Positions 25,269 to 33,825 of a DNA stretch of 64,000 nucleotides are shown piece after piece (within the stretch, counting starts at the first letter, position 1; each line of letters starts with the position of its first letter). The notes beneath the pieces are model-generated. The model did not search any database. It worked only from the letters and a program-made list of their open reading frames with translations, and had not been told where the DNA came from. The stretch is from positions 248,001-312,000 of the forward strand of contig CAXTJM010000002.1 in assembly GCA_964244585.1 (NCBI GenBank), read 5' to 3'. The DNA is from LMUY01 sp964244585 (GTDB lineage: Bacteria; Pseudomonadota; Alphaproteobacteria; Acetobacterales; Acetobacteraceae). The position numbers and the translations under genes are program-made.

Positions 25269-26374
25269 CAGGCCGCCGCGATCAGCAATTCGTTGCGTGC
25301 GATCAAGTCCTGCACCTGATGTCCCGTGCGCCAATCCTCCCGCCCGACGACCAGGCGATGGACCCGCCGCGGCGTATCGACCTCCACGTGGAATCCGACC
25401 CATTCGCCGGCTTCACGCGGAATGACCGGGAGCATGGCGACGATCTCGTCCAGCGCGTTGCGGCGGTCCGCGGTCTTGTCGGACAGCGACCACAACCGGC
25501 AAATCCGCTCCCACCCGTCCATCAGCCATTCCGTCCGGGCCAGTTGGCGGCTGATCCCGGCCGGGTTGTTGCGCCAGGCGGACAGCAGGTCCAGCACGTG
25601 GTCGACGAGCGCGCGGGACTGCGCCAGCGTGGTCTCGACGCAGCGCAGCGTCGTGTCGATCGTGCTCACCACCATCTGGACCATGCCGGCGGCCTGATCG
25701 TCCATGTCCGTCGGCAATTCCAGGATTTCGCGCCGCAGCAGCTTCAGCATCGCGATGGCATGGGGCAGGCGGGCGCGCGATGCCCGTGGGCCGACGCCGA
25801 GCGGGTTGAACAGGGTCGCCAGCTCCCCCAGGCTCGCGGCGATCATGTCGTTATCCTGCCGAATCAGCGGTGCGATGGTCGCGATGACGCGCTTGGCGCG
25901 CATCTCCAGCTCCGCGGGATGCTCCTCCTCCGGCGGGATTCCGGCCGTGCCCGGGGGCTCGGCCTGTTGCACCACGCGGAGCAGGAGCTCGAACTTCATG
26001 AAGATGCGGCCTTCCGTCTCGGCCGCGATCGCGGTGCTGGCAGCCGTCACGGCGGCACGGCCGGCCAGGCCCTTGGCGGCGATCTCGCGCGCGGCCTCCC
26101 GGATGGTGGCGGGTGTCACGCTGCGGATCGTGGCGATGCGTTCGGTCAGCTGGATGTCGTGGACGGTCGGGCGGCAGATGCTGCGCAGGCCGGTCCAGGG
26201 CAGGATGTAGTCGCCGCGGCCGCCGGATGGGTTCGGGACGATCAGCTCCAGCCCGGGCCGGTCGGCGGGGCGTACGCGGGCGCCGGTCAGGACCGGCGTC
26301 GTGAAGGGGACGCACGCCCCCCGCTCCAGGAAGGTGGTCGGCGCGTAGCTCTGGCTGGAGGATCGTGACGGCAC
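25268..26374 (-). CDS. Conserved hypothetical, helical
   Basis: A 368-residue protein of unknown function and no recognised domain. The N-terminal part contains GLELIVPNPSGGRGDYILPW and VHDIQLTERIATI. Long helices follow, with a Gln/Asp-rich segment RQDNDMIAASLGELATLFNP; the C-terminus has EAGEWVGFHVEVDTPRRVHR. No membrane segment. GTG 26374 is the only reasonable start, with no clear Shine-Dalgarno, so the start is uncertain. It is the first gene of a two-gene unit and lies next to, but is probably not functionally linked to, the glycosylase. Confidence 0.55.
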   Translation of the reverse strand: MPSRSSSQSYAPTTFLERGACVPFTTPVLTGARVRPADRPGLELIVPNPSGGRGDYILPWTGLRSICRPTVHDIQLTERIATIRSVTPATIREAAREIAAKGLAGRAAVTAASTAIAAETEGRIFMKFELLLRVVQQAEPPGTAGIPPEEEHPAELEMRAKRVIATIAPLIRQDNDMIAASLGELATLFNPLGVGPRASRARLPHAIAMLKLLRREILELPTDMDDQAAGMVQMVVSTIDTTLRCVETTLAQSRALVDHVLDLLSAWRNNPAGISRQLARTEWLMDGWERICRLWSLSDKTADRRNALDEIVAMLPVIPREAGEWVGFHVEVDTPRRVHRLVVGREDWRTGHQVQDLIARNELLIAAA

Positions 26375-26441
26375 GGCGACAGCGTGCGCCGACCGGGTTA
26401 ACAGCCCGTTAGAGCCTGATCGCCCAACGTGGAAGAAGCGG

Positions 26442-27116
26442 TCAGGCTTTACGCCCTGGTGCGAGGGCGCTCTCGCCGGGTGGGTCGTCGTCCATGGTCG
26501 GGCGACCGGTCCGGAAGCGCCAATGATGCCATAGCAGCCGGGCGGCCAGGGCGCGGTGCGGAGCCCAACCGGCCGCGAGCTGGCGCAAGGCGGCCGGCGC
26601 GGGCCGGGCCGGCAACCGCTTGAGGTCGGCGACCGACGCGGCCAGCGCAAGGTCGCCGGCCGGAAACACGTCTTCCCGCGACAGGGCGAACAACAGGTAG
26701 ACCTCTGCCGTCCACCGCCCCATGCCCCTGACGGCGGACATCGCCGCGACCGCCTCCTCATCCGCCATCGCCGCCAGCGCGTCGGCATGCAGCCGGCCCT
26801 CCGCGAAGGCGAGCGCCAGGGCGCGGGCATGCAGGACCTTGGGCCGGGACAGCCCGGCGCCGCGCAGCGCGTCGTCGTCCAGCGACAGGAGGCCCGCGGG
26901 ATCCAGCGCACCGGGCGTGGCGGCCAGCCGCCTCCAGATGGCGGCGGCAGCCCCGTTGCTGATCTGCTGCCCGACGATCGCCTGCAACAGGCCGGGAAAG
27001 CCGGCGGCGCGGCTACGCCACGGCAAGGGCCCCGCCGCTGCCTCGATCCCGGCGAAATCCGGATCGAGGCGGATGAGGCTTGCCATGGCGGCATGGATGG
27101 AGGCGGGCGGCATCAC
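26442..27116 (-). CDS. DNA-3-methyladenine glycosylase II (AlkA-like)
   Basis: A 224-residue HhH-GPD base-excision repair glycosylase that removes alkylated purines. Evidence: LLQAIVGQQISNGAAAAIWRR, the helix-hairpin-helix AVRGMGRWTAEVYLL and the catalytic Asp in DVFPAGDLAL. It lacks the N-terminal TBP-like domain of E. coli AlkA, so it is the short (AlkA catalytic core/MAG1-like) form. No iron-sulfur Cys cluster is present, excluding EndoIII/MutY. ATG 27116 is used; a second Met follows immediately. Confidence 0.87.
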   Translation of the reverse strand: MMPPASIHAAMASLIRLDPDFAGIEAAAGPLPWRSRAAGFPGLLQAIVGQQISNGAAAAIWRRLAATPGALDPAGLLSLDDDALRGAGLSRPKVLHARALALAFAEGRLHADALAAMADEEAVAAMSAVRGMGRWTAEVYLLFALSREDVFPAGDLALAASVADLKRLPARPAPAALRQLAAGWAPHRALAARLLWHHWRFRTGRPTMDDDPPGESALAPGRKA

Positions 27117-27154
27117 CCCGGCAGGCTATGCCACCGGGGCCTGGGCCGGCCAGC

Positions 27155-27598
27155 CTAGCTGATGCGATCCGGCCGGGCGGTGTGACGATCCATGGCGAAA
27201 TGGGCGATGGCCGTGCCGTCGGGCGTGGCAACCGCGAAGGTGACCCGGTTCGGCTCCTCCGTCACCTCCGTGACCTTCCAGGTATGGTTGCCGTTGAACA
27301 GCAGGAAGGCTTCGGCGATCTTCTGCACGTCGGCGCCTGACAGCGCCCGGTCGGCCGCCGGGTAGACCAGGGCGAACGCCCGCATGCGCCGCATCATGCC
27401 GCCCATATGGCCCATCCGCCCGTCCATCATGGGGCGGTGCATGCCTGGTCCCATCCCCGGCCGGTCCATCCCCGGCCGCTCCATGCCGGGCGCCGGAGGG
27501 GGCGGGGCACCCTGGGCGTCGGCCTGATCCGCACCGAGGGCGATCGCGCCCCCGGCGAGGCTGCAAGCGGCCAAGGCGAACATGATGGTCTTGCGCAT
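27155..27598 (-). CDS. Exported Met/His-rich small protein
   Basis: A 147-residue protein with a signal peptide (RKTIMFALAACSLAGGAIALG, cleavage near ADA). Next is a low-complexity Pro/Met/Gly/His region at about residues 32-72 in which PGM, MDG, MGHMGG and GMMRR recur, then a compact C-terminal domain (LFNGNHTWKVTEVTEEPNRV). The Met/His density suggests metal binding or an envelope sensor role, but no known family (for example CpxP LTxxQ) is present. It is divergent from a two-component system starting 127 bp away. Confidence 0.68.
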   Translation of the reverse strand: MRKTIMFALAACSLAGGAIALGADQADAQGAPPPPAPGMERPGMDRPGMGPGMHRPMMDGRMGHMGGMMRRMRAFALVYPAADRALSGADVQKIAEAFLLFNGNHTWKVTEVTEEPNRVTFAVATPDGTAIAHFAMDRHTARPDRIS

Positions 27599-27725
27599 AG
27601 GGTATGTGTCCGGTCAGGGTTCGATGGCGGCAGTCTGCCCGCGGGTGCAAGGCGGGAGCGCGGCGAAATGCAACCAATTGCAACGGCGGCTCCCGCGGGA
27701 TGGAGCCCGGCCCTATGGTGCGGCG

Positions 27726-28442
27726 ATGGAAACGATGCCGCACATCCTGGTGGTGGATGACGATCGGGAGATCCGCGACCTGCTGGCGCGGTTCCTGGAG
27801 CGTCACCGGTTCCGGGTGACGGCGGTGCGTGACGGGCGCGAAGCCCGTCGCGCCTGGCCGACCGGGCATTTCCAGCTCGTCGTGCTCGACCTCATGCTGC
27901 CGGGCGAGGGCGGGCTGGACCTTGCCCGGTGGATGCGCGCCCAGAGCGATGTGCCCATCGTGATGCTAACCGCGATGGGCGAGGAGACGGACCGGATCAT
28001 CGGGTTGGAGCTGGGGGCCGACGACTACGTGCCCAAACCGTTCAACCCGCGCGAGTTGCTGGCCCGCATGCGCGCGGTGCTGCGCCGCACCGCGGATCGC
28101 GGCGGCCACCGGCTGGACGACGCGGCCACGCTTCGTTTCGCCGGCTGGACGCTGGAGCCCGCGCGGCGCCGCCTGCTGAGTCCGGATGGCGTGGAAGTGC
28201 CGCTCACGGGCGGGGAGTACGACCTGCTGGTCGCGCTGGTGGAGCGCGCCAACCGGGTGCTGACCCGCGACATGCTGCTGGACCTGCTGCGCGGACGCCA
28301 GGCCGGCCCGTTCGACCGCGCCATCGACGTCGCGATCAGCCGCCTGCGCCGCAAGCTGGAGGATGACGGCCGGCAGTCCCAGTTGATCAAGACCGTGCGC
28401 GGCGGCGGCTACGTCCTGGCCGCGGACGTCCAACGGGCGTGA
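27726..28442 (+). CDS. OmpR-family response regulator
   Basis: A 238-residue regulator. The receiver domain has the D11-D13 cluster, phospho-acceptor Asp55 in VVLDLMLPGEGG, a Thr in MLTAMG, and Lys in YVPKPFNPRE. The DNA-binding winged helix ends with ISRLRRKLEDD and RGGGYVLAADV. It resembles OmpR. ATG 27726 is chosen; an upstream frame to 27582 lacks homologous character. The stop overlaps the kinase GTG (GTGA). Confidence 0.88.
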   Translation: METMPHILVVDDDREIRDLLARFLERHRFRVTAVRDGREARRAWPTGHFQLVVLDLMLPGEGGLDLARWMRAQSDVPIVMLTAMGEETDRIIGLELGADDYVPKPFNPRELLARMRAVLRRTADRGGHRLDDAATLRFAGWTLEPARRRLLSPDGVEVPLTGGEYDLLVALVERANRVLTRDMLLDLLRGRQAGPFDRAIDVAISRLRRKLEDDGRQSQLIKTVRGGGYVLAADVQRA

Positions 28443-29788
28443 GGCGGCGCGGGTGGAGCCGGCTGTGGCCGCATAGCCTGGCCAACCGGACCGCGCTCGT
28501 GCTGCTGGCCGGGTTGGCCGTGGTGCAGGCGGGCGGCCTGCTGATCTACACGCTCGACCGGCTCGACCTGCAACGGCTGGCCGCAGCGCAATCACTTGGC
28601 CTGCGCGTGAGCAGCCTCTACCGCTCGGTGGTGATGGCTGCCGCGGAGGAGCGCCAGGCCGGGCTGCGCGCGTTCGACGAAGGCTCCGATTTCACCGCGA
28701 CGCTGGACACCGCGCCGGCGACCAGCGACCTGGAGCCGGCGCCGATGCCGGTGCAGCGCGCCCTGCGGATCAGCATGCAGTTCGCCCCGATCCCGCCTGG
28801 GCAGCGCTGGCGGGAATTGCTGGTCCGCGGCATGCCCTCCGAGCGCTCGCTCCTGGTCAGCATGCGGCTGCCGACGGGGGAGTGGCTGAACGTCCACGTG
28901 ACGCTTCGCCATTTCCTGTTCCTCTGGTCGGGCACGTTCCTGATCTCCTTCGTCCTGATGACGGCGGCGGCGGCGGCTCTGGTGATCTGGGCCGTGCGGC
29001 AGTTCAGCGCGCCGATGCGAGACCTGGCCGCGGCGGCGGAGCGGCTGGGCATGGACGTCAACGCCTCGCCGCTGCCGGAGCGGGGAACCGCGGAGGCGAT
29101 CAAGGCGGCGCGGGCGTTCAACGTCATGGCCGAGCGCATCCGCCGCTTCGTGCGCGACCGGACCTTCCTGCTGACCGCGATCGGGCATGACCTGCGCACG
29201 CCGATCACCCGGCTCAAGCTGCGGGCGGAGTGGATGGAGGACGAGGAGCAGCAGCGCAAGATGCTGCTCGACCTGGACGAGCTGGAAGGCATGGTCGCCG
29301 CCACGCTCGCCTTCGGCCGGGACGAGGCGAATGCCGAGCCGCCCACGCCGCTGGACCTGGCCGAGCTGTTGCGCACGATCCTGGACGAGGCGGCCGACGC
29401 GCATCCGGACGTGGCTGAACAGATCGGGTTCAGCGGGCCGCTGCACCAGGTGGTGCGCGCCCGCGCGATCGCCATCAAGCGGGCACTGACCAACCTGGTG
29501 GTGAATGCGGTGAAATACGGCGAGTCGGCCAGGGTCAGCCTGCTGTCACCGCAGGACGGCGTGGTGACGGTCCTGGTGGAGGATGACGGCCCCGGCATCC
29601 CGGTCGCCGAGCTGGACCGCGTGTTCGAACCGTTCCACCGGCTGGAGCCCAGCCGCAACCGGGAGACCGGGGGCACCGGCCTCGGCCTGCCGATCGCCCG
29701 CAACATTCTGCGCGGCCATGGCGGCGACGTCGTGCTGTCCAACCGCGGCAGCGGCGGGGTGAGGGCGCTGGTGACGCTGCCGATCTGA
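28439..29788 (+). CDS. Sensor histidine kinase (EnvZ-like)
   Basis: A 449-residue membrane kinase. Transmembrane helices lie at about residues 20-40 and 160-183 and flank a periplasmic domain; HAMP follows, then the H-box AIGHDLRTPITRLKLR (His250). ATP-binding motifs are TNLVVNAVKYG, EDDGPGIP, FEPFHRLE and GGTGLGLPIARN. It is paired with the OmpR-like regulator by gene overlap. It most resembles EnvZ-type osmosensors. The neighbouring divergent Met-rich exported protein may be a target or an accessory protein. Confidence 0.88.
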   Translation: MRRRGWSRLWPHSLANRTALVLLAGLAVVQAGGLLIYTLDRLDLQRLAAAQSLGLRVSSLYRSVVMAAAEERQAGLRAFDEGSDFTATLDTAPATSDLEPAPMPVQRALRISMQFAPIPPGQRWRELLVRGMPSERSLLVSMRLPTGEWLNVHVTLRHFLFLWSGTFLISFVLMTAAAAALVIWAVRQFSAPMRDLAAAAERLGMDVNASPLPERGTAEAIKAARAFNVMAERIRRFVRDRTFLLTAIGHDLRTPITRLKLRAEWMEDEEQQRKMLLDLDELEGMVAATLAFGRDEANAEPPTPLDLAELLRTILDEAADAHPDVAEQIGFSGPLHQVVRARAIAIKRALTNLVVNAVKYGESARVSLLSPQDGVVTVLVEDDGPGIPVAELDRVFEPFHRLEPSRNRETGGTGLGLPIARNILRGHGGDVVLSNRGSGGVRALVTLPI

Positions 29789-29798
29789 CGGCCGGCGA

Positions 29799-30266
29799 TC
29801 AGGCCCTGGGGCAGCGCTCGAGCGGGTAGGGGAAGGCGGCACAGTTCGGGAAGGAGATCCTGTTGCCGTCCGCACGCGCGACGTGCAGCGTGTTGGGGTC
29901 GTCGCAGCCGAACCCGGCATCGGCCGTGGCATCGGGTGCGAAGCGGAACTCGGCGCCGGTCGGCGTGGTGCGCACTGTCTCGATCACGCGTTGCACCAGG
30001 CCCGTGCCCAGCAGCGTCGAATGCCCGACGGCGTCGCGGCCGAAGACGATCGTGGGCTGGGCTTTGCAATCCTGCGCGGCCATGCCGTCCAGCACCGGAA
30101 ACAGCCCCCCCGTCCAAACGCCGAACAGCCAGGCATGCGGCGGGCCGGCCGGCGCCTGGACCCCCACCGCCGGCTCGGCCGGTCGACGTGGCTGCGCAAA
30201 GGCCGTGCCCGCCACAAGCAGGCTGGTCAGGAGAGGAAGCAGTGGCAGGACGGCGGCACGGCGCAT
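29799..30266 (-). CDS. Exported hypothetical protein
   Basis: A 155-residue protein with a signal peptide at residues 1-24 (PLLTSLLVAGTAFA-QP). The mature domain contains HAWLFGVWTGGLFPVLDGM, four cysteines (CKAQ, CDDP, CAAF and CPRA contexts) that could form two disulfides, and a C-terminal FPNCAAFPYPLERCPRA. No family recognised; it is probably a small periplasmic protein restricted to related bacteria. It is convergent with the kinase gene, 10 bp between stops. Confidence 0.65.
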   Translation of the reverse strand: MRRAAVLPLLPLLTSLLVAGTAFAQPRRPAEPAVGVQAPAGPPHAWLFGVWTGGLFPVLDGMAAQDCKAQPTIVFGRDAVGHSTLLGTGLVQRVIETVRTTPTGAEFRFAPDATADAGFGCDDPNTLHVARADGNRISFPNCAAFPYPLERCPRA

Positions 30267-30352
30267 TGGAAAACCTCGGGTCTTTGCTCGCCTGGCATCC
30301 TAGCCGCCTGACCGAGCCGGGGCCACCGTTGATACGGCCCCCTTCGCATGGC

Positions 30353-30943
30353 ATGGGTCGCGCCATGCTCAACCGTCTCTACCAGCGTGTGCTGCTGCTC
30401 GCGGCCAGTCCGCGTGCGCCGGTCTGGCTGGCGGTGATCGCGTTCGCGGAGAGCAGCTTCTTTCCCGTTCCGCCGGACGCCCTGCTGATCCCGATGGCGC
30501 TGGCCCGGCCGGACCGCGCCCTGCGCTACGCCCTGGTCGCCACCGTGGCCAGCGTGGTGGGCGGCATGCTCGGCTACCTGATCGGGTACGCCCTGTTCGA
30601 CCAGGTCGCGCGTCCCCTGCTGGCGCTTTACCACTACGAGGCGGCCTATGCCGCGTTCCAGGAGCGCTTCGCCCAGGTCGGCCTGTGGATCATCCTGATC
30701 AAGGGGCTGCTGCCGATCCCCTACAAGATCATCACGATCGCCTCGGGGGCGGCGCAGTTCGACTTCGCGACCTTCGTGGTGGCCAGCGCGGTCACGCGGG
30801 GCGCCCGGTTCTTCCTCTGGGCGCTGCTGCTGAAGTTCTTCGGCGAACATGCCCGCCTGTTCATCGACCGGCGGCTGCCTTGGCTGCTGGCAGGCACCGC
30901 GATCCTGGCCGTGATCGGCATCTGGCTGGTCAAATACGTGTAG
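30353..30943 (+). CDS. YqaA-type VTT membrane protein
   Basis: A 196-residue inner-membrane protein of the SNARE-associated/DedA superfamily, YqaA branch. Visible are IAFAESSFFPVPPDALLIPM, a Gly-rich transmembrane segment SVVGGMLGYLIGYALFD, IKGLLPIPYKIITIASGAAQ with its conserved proline/lysine, and AVTRGARFFLWALLLKFFG, with a C-terminal transmembrane helix. Proposed family roles are lipid transport or membrane homeostasis. ATG 30365 is an alternative start four codons on. Confidence 0.83.
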   Translation: MGRAMLNRLYQRVLLLAASPRAPVWLAVIAFAESSFFPVPPDALLIPMALARPDRALRYALVATVASVVGGMLGYLIGYALFDQVARPLLALYHYEAAYAAFQERFAQVGLWIILIKGLLPIPYKIITIASGAAQFDFATFVVASAVTRGARFFLWALLLKFFGEHARLFIDRRLPWLLAGTAILAVIGIWLVKYV

Positions 30944-30994
30944 CCTGCGTCCGTCCGCGATGCCCGGCATGCCGGCCGCTCAACGTGCTTGTGA

Positions 30995-31023
30995 GGCGGC
31001 ACCCTAGACCCTAGGGTGCCGCC
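30995..31023. terminator. Strong 13-bp perfect hairpin before pyrH
   Basis: Arms 30995-31007 and 31011-31023 are perfectly complementary with a 3-nt loop. The hairpin lies 51 bp after the yqaA-like stop and 38 bp before pyrH. No U-tract follows (a GCC run does), so it may be an intrinsic-like terminator, a transcript-stabilising hairpin or a protein site. Confidence 0.6.
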
Positions 31024-31061
31024 GCCGCCGCCACCGAGGGCAGAGCACCAGAGGGACCGCC

Positions 31062-31787
31062 ATGACCGTCGAGCCGCCCCGCAAACGAGTGCTTCTGAAG
31101 GTCTCCGGCGAGGCATTGATGGGCACGCGGGACTATGGCCTCGACGGCGACACCCTGCTGCGGATCGCGACCGACGTGTCCGACGTGGTGGCGCTGGGCC
31201 ACCAGGTGTGCCTGGTGATCGGCGGCGGCAACATCTTCCGCGGCATCTCGGCAGCGGCCCGCGGCATGGACCGGGCCCAGGCCGACTACATGGGCATGAT
31301 CGCCACCGTGATGAACGCGCTGGGCGTGCAGAACGCGCTGGAGAAGATCGGCGTCGCCACGCGCGTGCAATCCGCGATCCCGATGGCCAGCGTGTGCGAA
31401 CCGTACATCCGCCGCCGGGCGATGCGGCACATGGAGAAGGGCCGGGTGGTGATCTTCGCCGCCGGCACGGGCAACCCGTTCTTCACCACCGACACCGCGG
31501 CGGCGCTGCGGGCGGTGGAGATGGGCTGCAGCATGCTGCTGAAGGGCACGCAGGTCGATGGCGTCTATTCCGCCGACCCGCGCAAGGATGCATCGGCCGA
31601 GCGTTACGAGGAGCTCACCTATCACGACGTCCTGGCGCGCGACCTGGCCGTGATGGACGCCGCGGCGATCAGCGTGGCACGGGAGAACGGACTGCCGATC
31701 ACGGTGTTCAACATCCACGCCGCAGGCGCGTTCGCCCAGGTGATGCGGGGAGAAGGGCGCTTCACGACCATCATCGAGAAGTCGTAA
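31062..31787 (+). CDS. pyrH: Uridylate kinase
   Basis: A 241-residue amino-acid-kinase-fold UMP kinase (UMP + ATP to UDP), hexameric and cytoplasmic. Motifs are VLLKVSGEALMG, VIGGGNIFRG, DYMGMIATVMNA, the catalytic-site FAAGTGNPFFTTDTAA, and KGTQVDGVYSADPRK. It is the first gene of the long OM-biogenesis cluster. In many alphaproteobacteria rpsB and tsf precede it; here a VTT protein and a hairpin do instead. Confidence 0.96.
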   Translation: MTVEPPRKRVLLKVSGEALMGTRDYGLDGDTLLRIATDVSDVVALGHQVCLVIGGGNIFRGISAAARGMDRAQADYMGMIATVMNALGVQNALEKIGVATRVQSAIPMASVCEPYIRRRAMRHMEKGRVVIFAAGTGNPFFTTDTAAALRAVEMGCSMLLKGTQVDGVYSADPRKDASAERYEELTYHDVLARDLAVMDAAAISVARENGLPITVFNIHAAGAFAQVMRGEGRFTTIIEKS

Positions 31788-31818
31788 TGCAGAACGCCGA
31801 TTGCCACGAGGTGCCGCC

Positions 31819-32385
31819 GTGCCCGCCGACCTGACCGCGATCAAGACAGACCTCACCCGCCGGATGGACGGCGCGCTCGAGACGATGCGGCGCGATTTCG
31901 CCGGCCTGCGCACCGGCCGCGCCAGCCCGGCGCTGCTCGAGCCGGTGAAGGTCGAGGCCTATGGCACCGAGGTGCCCATCACCCAGGTGGGCACGATCGG
32001 CGTGCCGGAATCCCGCATGATCACGGTCCAGGTGTGGGACAAGACTCTGGTTGGCGCGGTGGAGCGGGCGATCCGCGATTCCAGGCTCGGGCTGAATCCT
32101 TCGGCGGATGGCCAGGTGGTGCGGGTGCCGATCCCGCAACTGACGGCGGAGCGCCGGGTGGAACTGGCCAAGGCTGCCGGCCGCTATGGCGAAGGCGCCC
32201 GGGTCGCGGTGCGCGGCGTGCGGCGTGACGGCATGGAGCAGATCAAGGCGGCCGAAAAGAAGCACGAGATCGGCGAGGACGAGGCGAAGACCTGGTCCGA
32301 CGAGGTGCAGAAGCTCACCGACCAATACATCAAGCGCGTCGACGAGGGACTCATCGACAAAGAGCGTGAAATCAAGCAGGTTTAG
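31819..32385 (+). CDS. frr: Ribosome recycling factor
   Basis: A 188-residue L-shaped factor that with EF-G dissociates post-termination ribosomes. Motifs are FAGLRTGRASPALLEPVKVEAYG, DKTLVGAVERAIRDS, the conserved QLTAERRVELAKAAG and KLTDQYIKRVDEGLIDKERE. GTG 31819 is chosen because GAGGTG lies about five bases upstream and the length then fits the family; TTG 31801 would add six unrelated residues. The gap after pyrH is 31 bp. Confidence 0.95.
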   Translation: MPADLTAIKTDLTRRMDGALETMRRDFAGLRTGRASPALLEPVKVEAYGTEVPITQVGTIGVPESRMITVQVWDKTLVGAVERAIRDSRLGLNPSADGQVVRVPIPQLTAERRVELAKAAGRYGEGARVAVRGVRRDGMEQIKAAEKKHEIGEDEAKTWSDEVQKLTDQYIKRVDEGLIDKEREIKQV

Positions 32386-32429
32386 CCGGTGAACGCTGCA
32401 GTTCGGGCCGAGATGGCGCAGGGGCCCGT

Positions 32430-33176
32430 GTGAGCGGGCAAACCAGCCGCGTCGCGTTGCAGGCGGTGGATACCGCTCTGCCGGGCCACGTCGCGATCAT
32501 CATGGACGGCAACGGCCGATGGGCCGCGGCACGGGGACTGCCGCGGGTGGCGGGGCACCGGGCCGGGGCGCAGGCCGTCCGCCGTTCCATCGAGGCCGCG
32601 ATCCGGGCCGGCGTCGGGTGGCTGACGCTGTATGCCTTCAGCAGCGAGAACTGGAGCCGGCCGCAAACCGAAGTCACGGACCTCACCGGGCTGCTGCGGC
32701 ATTATATCCGACAGGAACTGCAGGAACTGAAGACTCAGGGAGTCCGCATCCGCATCATCGGCGACCGCGGCCGCTTCGATCCGGATATCTGCGCCAGTCT
32801 CGACCAGGCCGAGCGGGAGACGGCCGGGAACAGCCGGCTCAACCTCAACGTGGCGCTGTCCTACGGCGCCCGGTCCGAGATCGTCGCGGCCGCCCGCCGT
32901 GCCGCCATGGCCGTGCGCGACGGCACGCTCGACCCGGCCGGCCTGGACGAGGCGACCTTCGCCGGCCTGCTGTCGACCGCCGGGATGCCCGATCCGGACC
33001 TGGTCATCCGTACCAGCGGGGAGCATCGGTTGAGCAATTTCCTGCTGTGGCAGTCCGCCTATGCCGAGTTGGTGTTCACCGACGTGCTGTGGCCGGATTT
33101 CGGCTTGGCCGAGTTCGACGCGGCCCTGGCCGAGTTCAGCCGGCGCGAGAGACGGTTCGGGGCGCGCCCTGGCTGA
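32430..33176 (+). CDS. uppS: Undecaprenyl diphosphate synthase
   Basis: A 248-residue cis-prenyltransferase that makes the C55 lipid carrier precursor. Motifs are HVAIIMDGNGRWAAARGL (catalytic Asp), LYAFSSENWSRP, GDRGRF, ALSYGARSEI and RTSGEHRLSNFLLWQSAYAE. GTG 32430 is the start. The gene end overlaps the proposed cdsA start. It provides carrier for peptidoglycan and for the GT2/VTT pair seen at 12 kb. Confidence 0.95.
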   Translation: MSGQTSRVALQAVDTALPGHVAIIMDGNGRWAAARGLPRVAGHRAGAQAVRRSIEAAIRAGVGWLTLYAFSSENWSRPQTEVTDLTGLLRHYIRQELQELKTQGVRIRIIGDRGRFDPDICASLDQAERETAGNSRLNLNVALSYGARSEIVAAARRAAMAVRDGTLDPAGLDEATFAGLLSTAGMPDPDLVIRTSGEHRLSNFLLWQSAYAELVFTDVLWPDFGLAEFDAALAEFSRRERRFGARPG

Positions 33177-33825
33177 GCGCGCGAAGGGCGCGCGCTGGGC
33201 GGACCTGCGGCTTCGGGTGCTCTCGGCGGCGGTGCTCGCCCCCCTTGTTCTGCTTTGCGCCTGGTTCGGCGGGACGGCCCTCGCCCTGCTGCTTCTGGTG
33301 GGCTTCGGCGGTGTGGCATGGGAATGGGCTGCGATGTGCCGGCGCCGGCCGGTTCCCTTCACGCTGGGGGTGCCCTACGCCGCTGCCAGCCTGGCGGCGC
33401 TCTGGGCCGTCCGGTCGGCCTATGGCGCACGTGGCCTGTTCTTCATCCTCGTGGTGGTGTGGTGCAGCGACATCGGCGCCTACGCGGCCGGCCGCCTGCT
33501 CGGCGGCCCGCGTTTGGCACCGTCCATATCCCCAGGTAAGACCTGGAGCGGAGCCGCCGGTGGATTGGCGGCGGCGATGGCGGGGGGGATCGTGATAGCG
33601 GGACTGAACATCTGGGCCGCTCTGGGCGCGGCGGTCCTCGGGATCGCGTCCCAACTGGGCGATCTGGGCGAGAGCGCGCTGAAGCGCCGCTACCAGGTGA
33701 AGGATTCCGGACGGCTGATCCCCGGCCATGGCGGCCTGCTGGATCGGCTCGACGGGTTGATGGCCGCGGCCCTGGTCGCGGGCTTGGCCATGGCCGCCAT
33801 CCGCACCGGCGTGACCTGGCCATGA
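33169..33825 (+). CDS. cdsA: Phosphatidate cytidylyltransferase, CTG start
   Basis: About 218 residues, integral membrane; converts phosphatidic acid and CTP to CDP-diacylglycerol. The signature ALKRRYQVKDSGRLIPGHGG and then LDRLDGL near the C-terminus, plus CSDIGAYAAGRLLGGP and SPGKTWSG, are diagnostic. The conserved N-terminal LRLRVLSA is coded upstream of the first GTG (33217). The only nearby in-frame start that keeps it is CTG 33169, overlapping the uppS end; an ATG at 33061 would add about 36 residues of shadow sequence. It is shorter than the E. coli enzyme. Confidence 0.88.
   Translation: MAERAKGARWADLRLRVLSAAVLAPLVLLCAWFGGTALALLLLVGFGGVAWEWAAMCRRRPVPFTLGVPYAAASLAALWAVRSAYGARGLFFILVVVWCSDIGAYAAGRLLGGPRLAPSISPGKTWSGAAGGLAAAMAGGIVIAGLNIWAALGAAVLGIASQLGDLGESALKRRYQVKDSGRLIPGHGGLLDRLDGLMAAALVAGLAMAAIRTGVTWP

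Noticed and set aside
31018..31036. GCC-triplet microsatellite as a functional repeat
   Set aside because: A short GC-rich run common in such a genome; it is noted only as the downstream flank of the hairpin.
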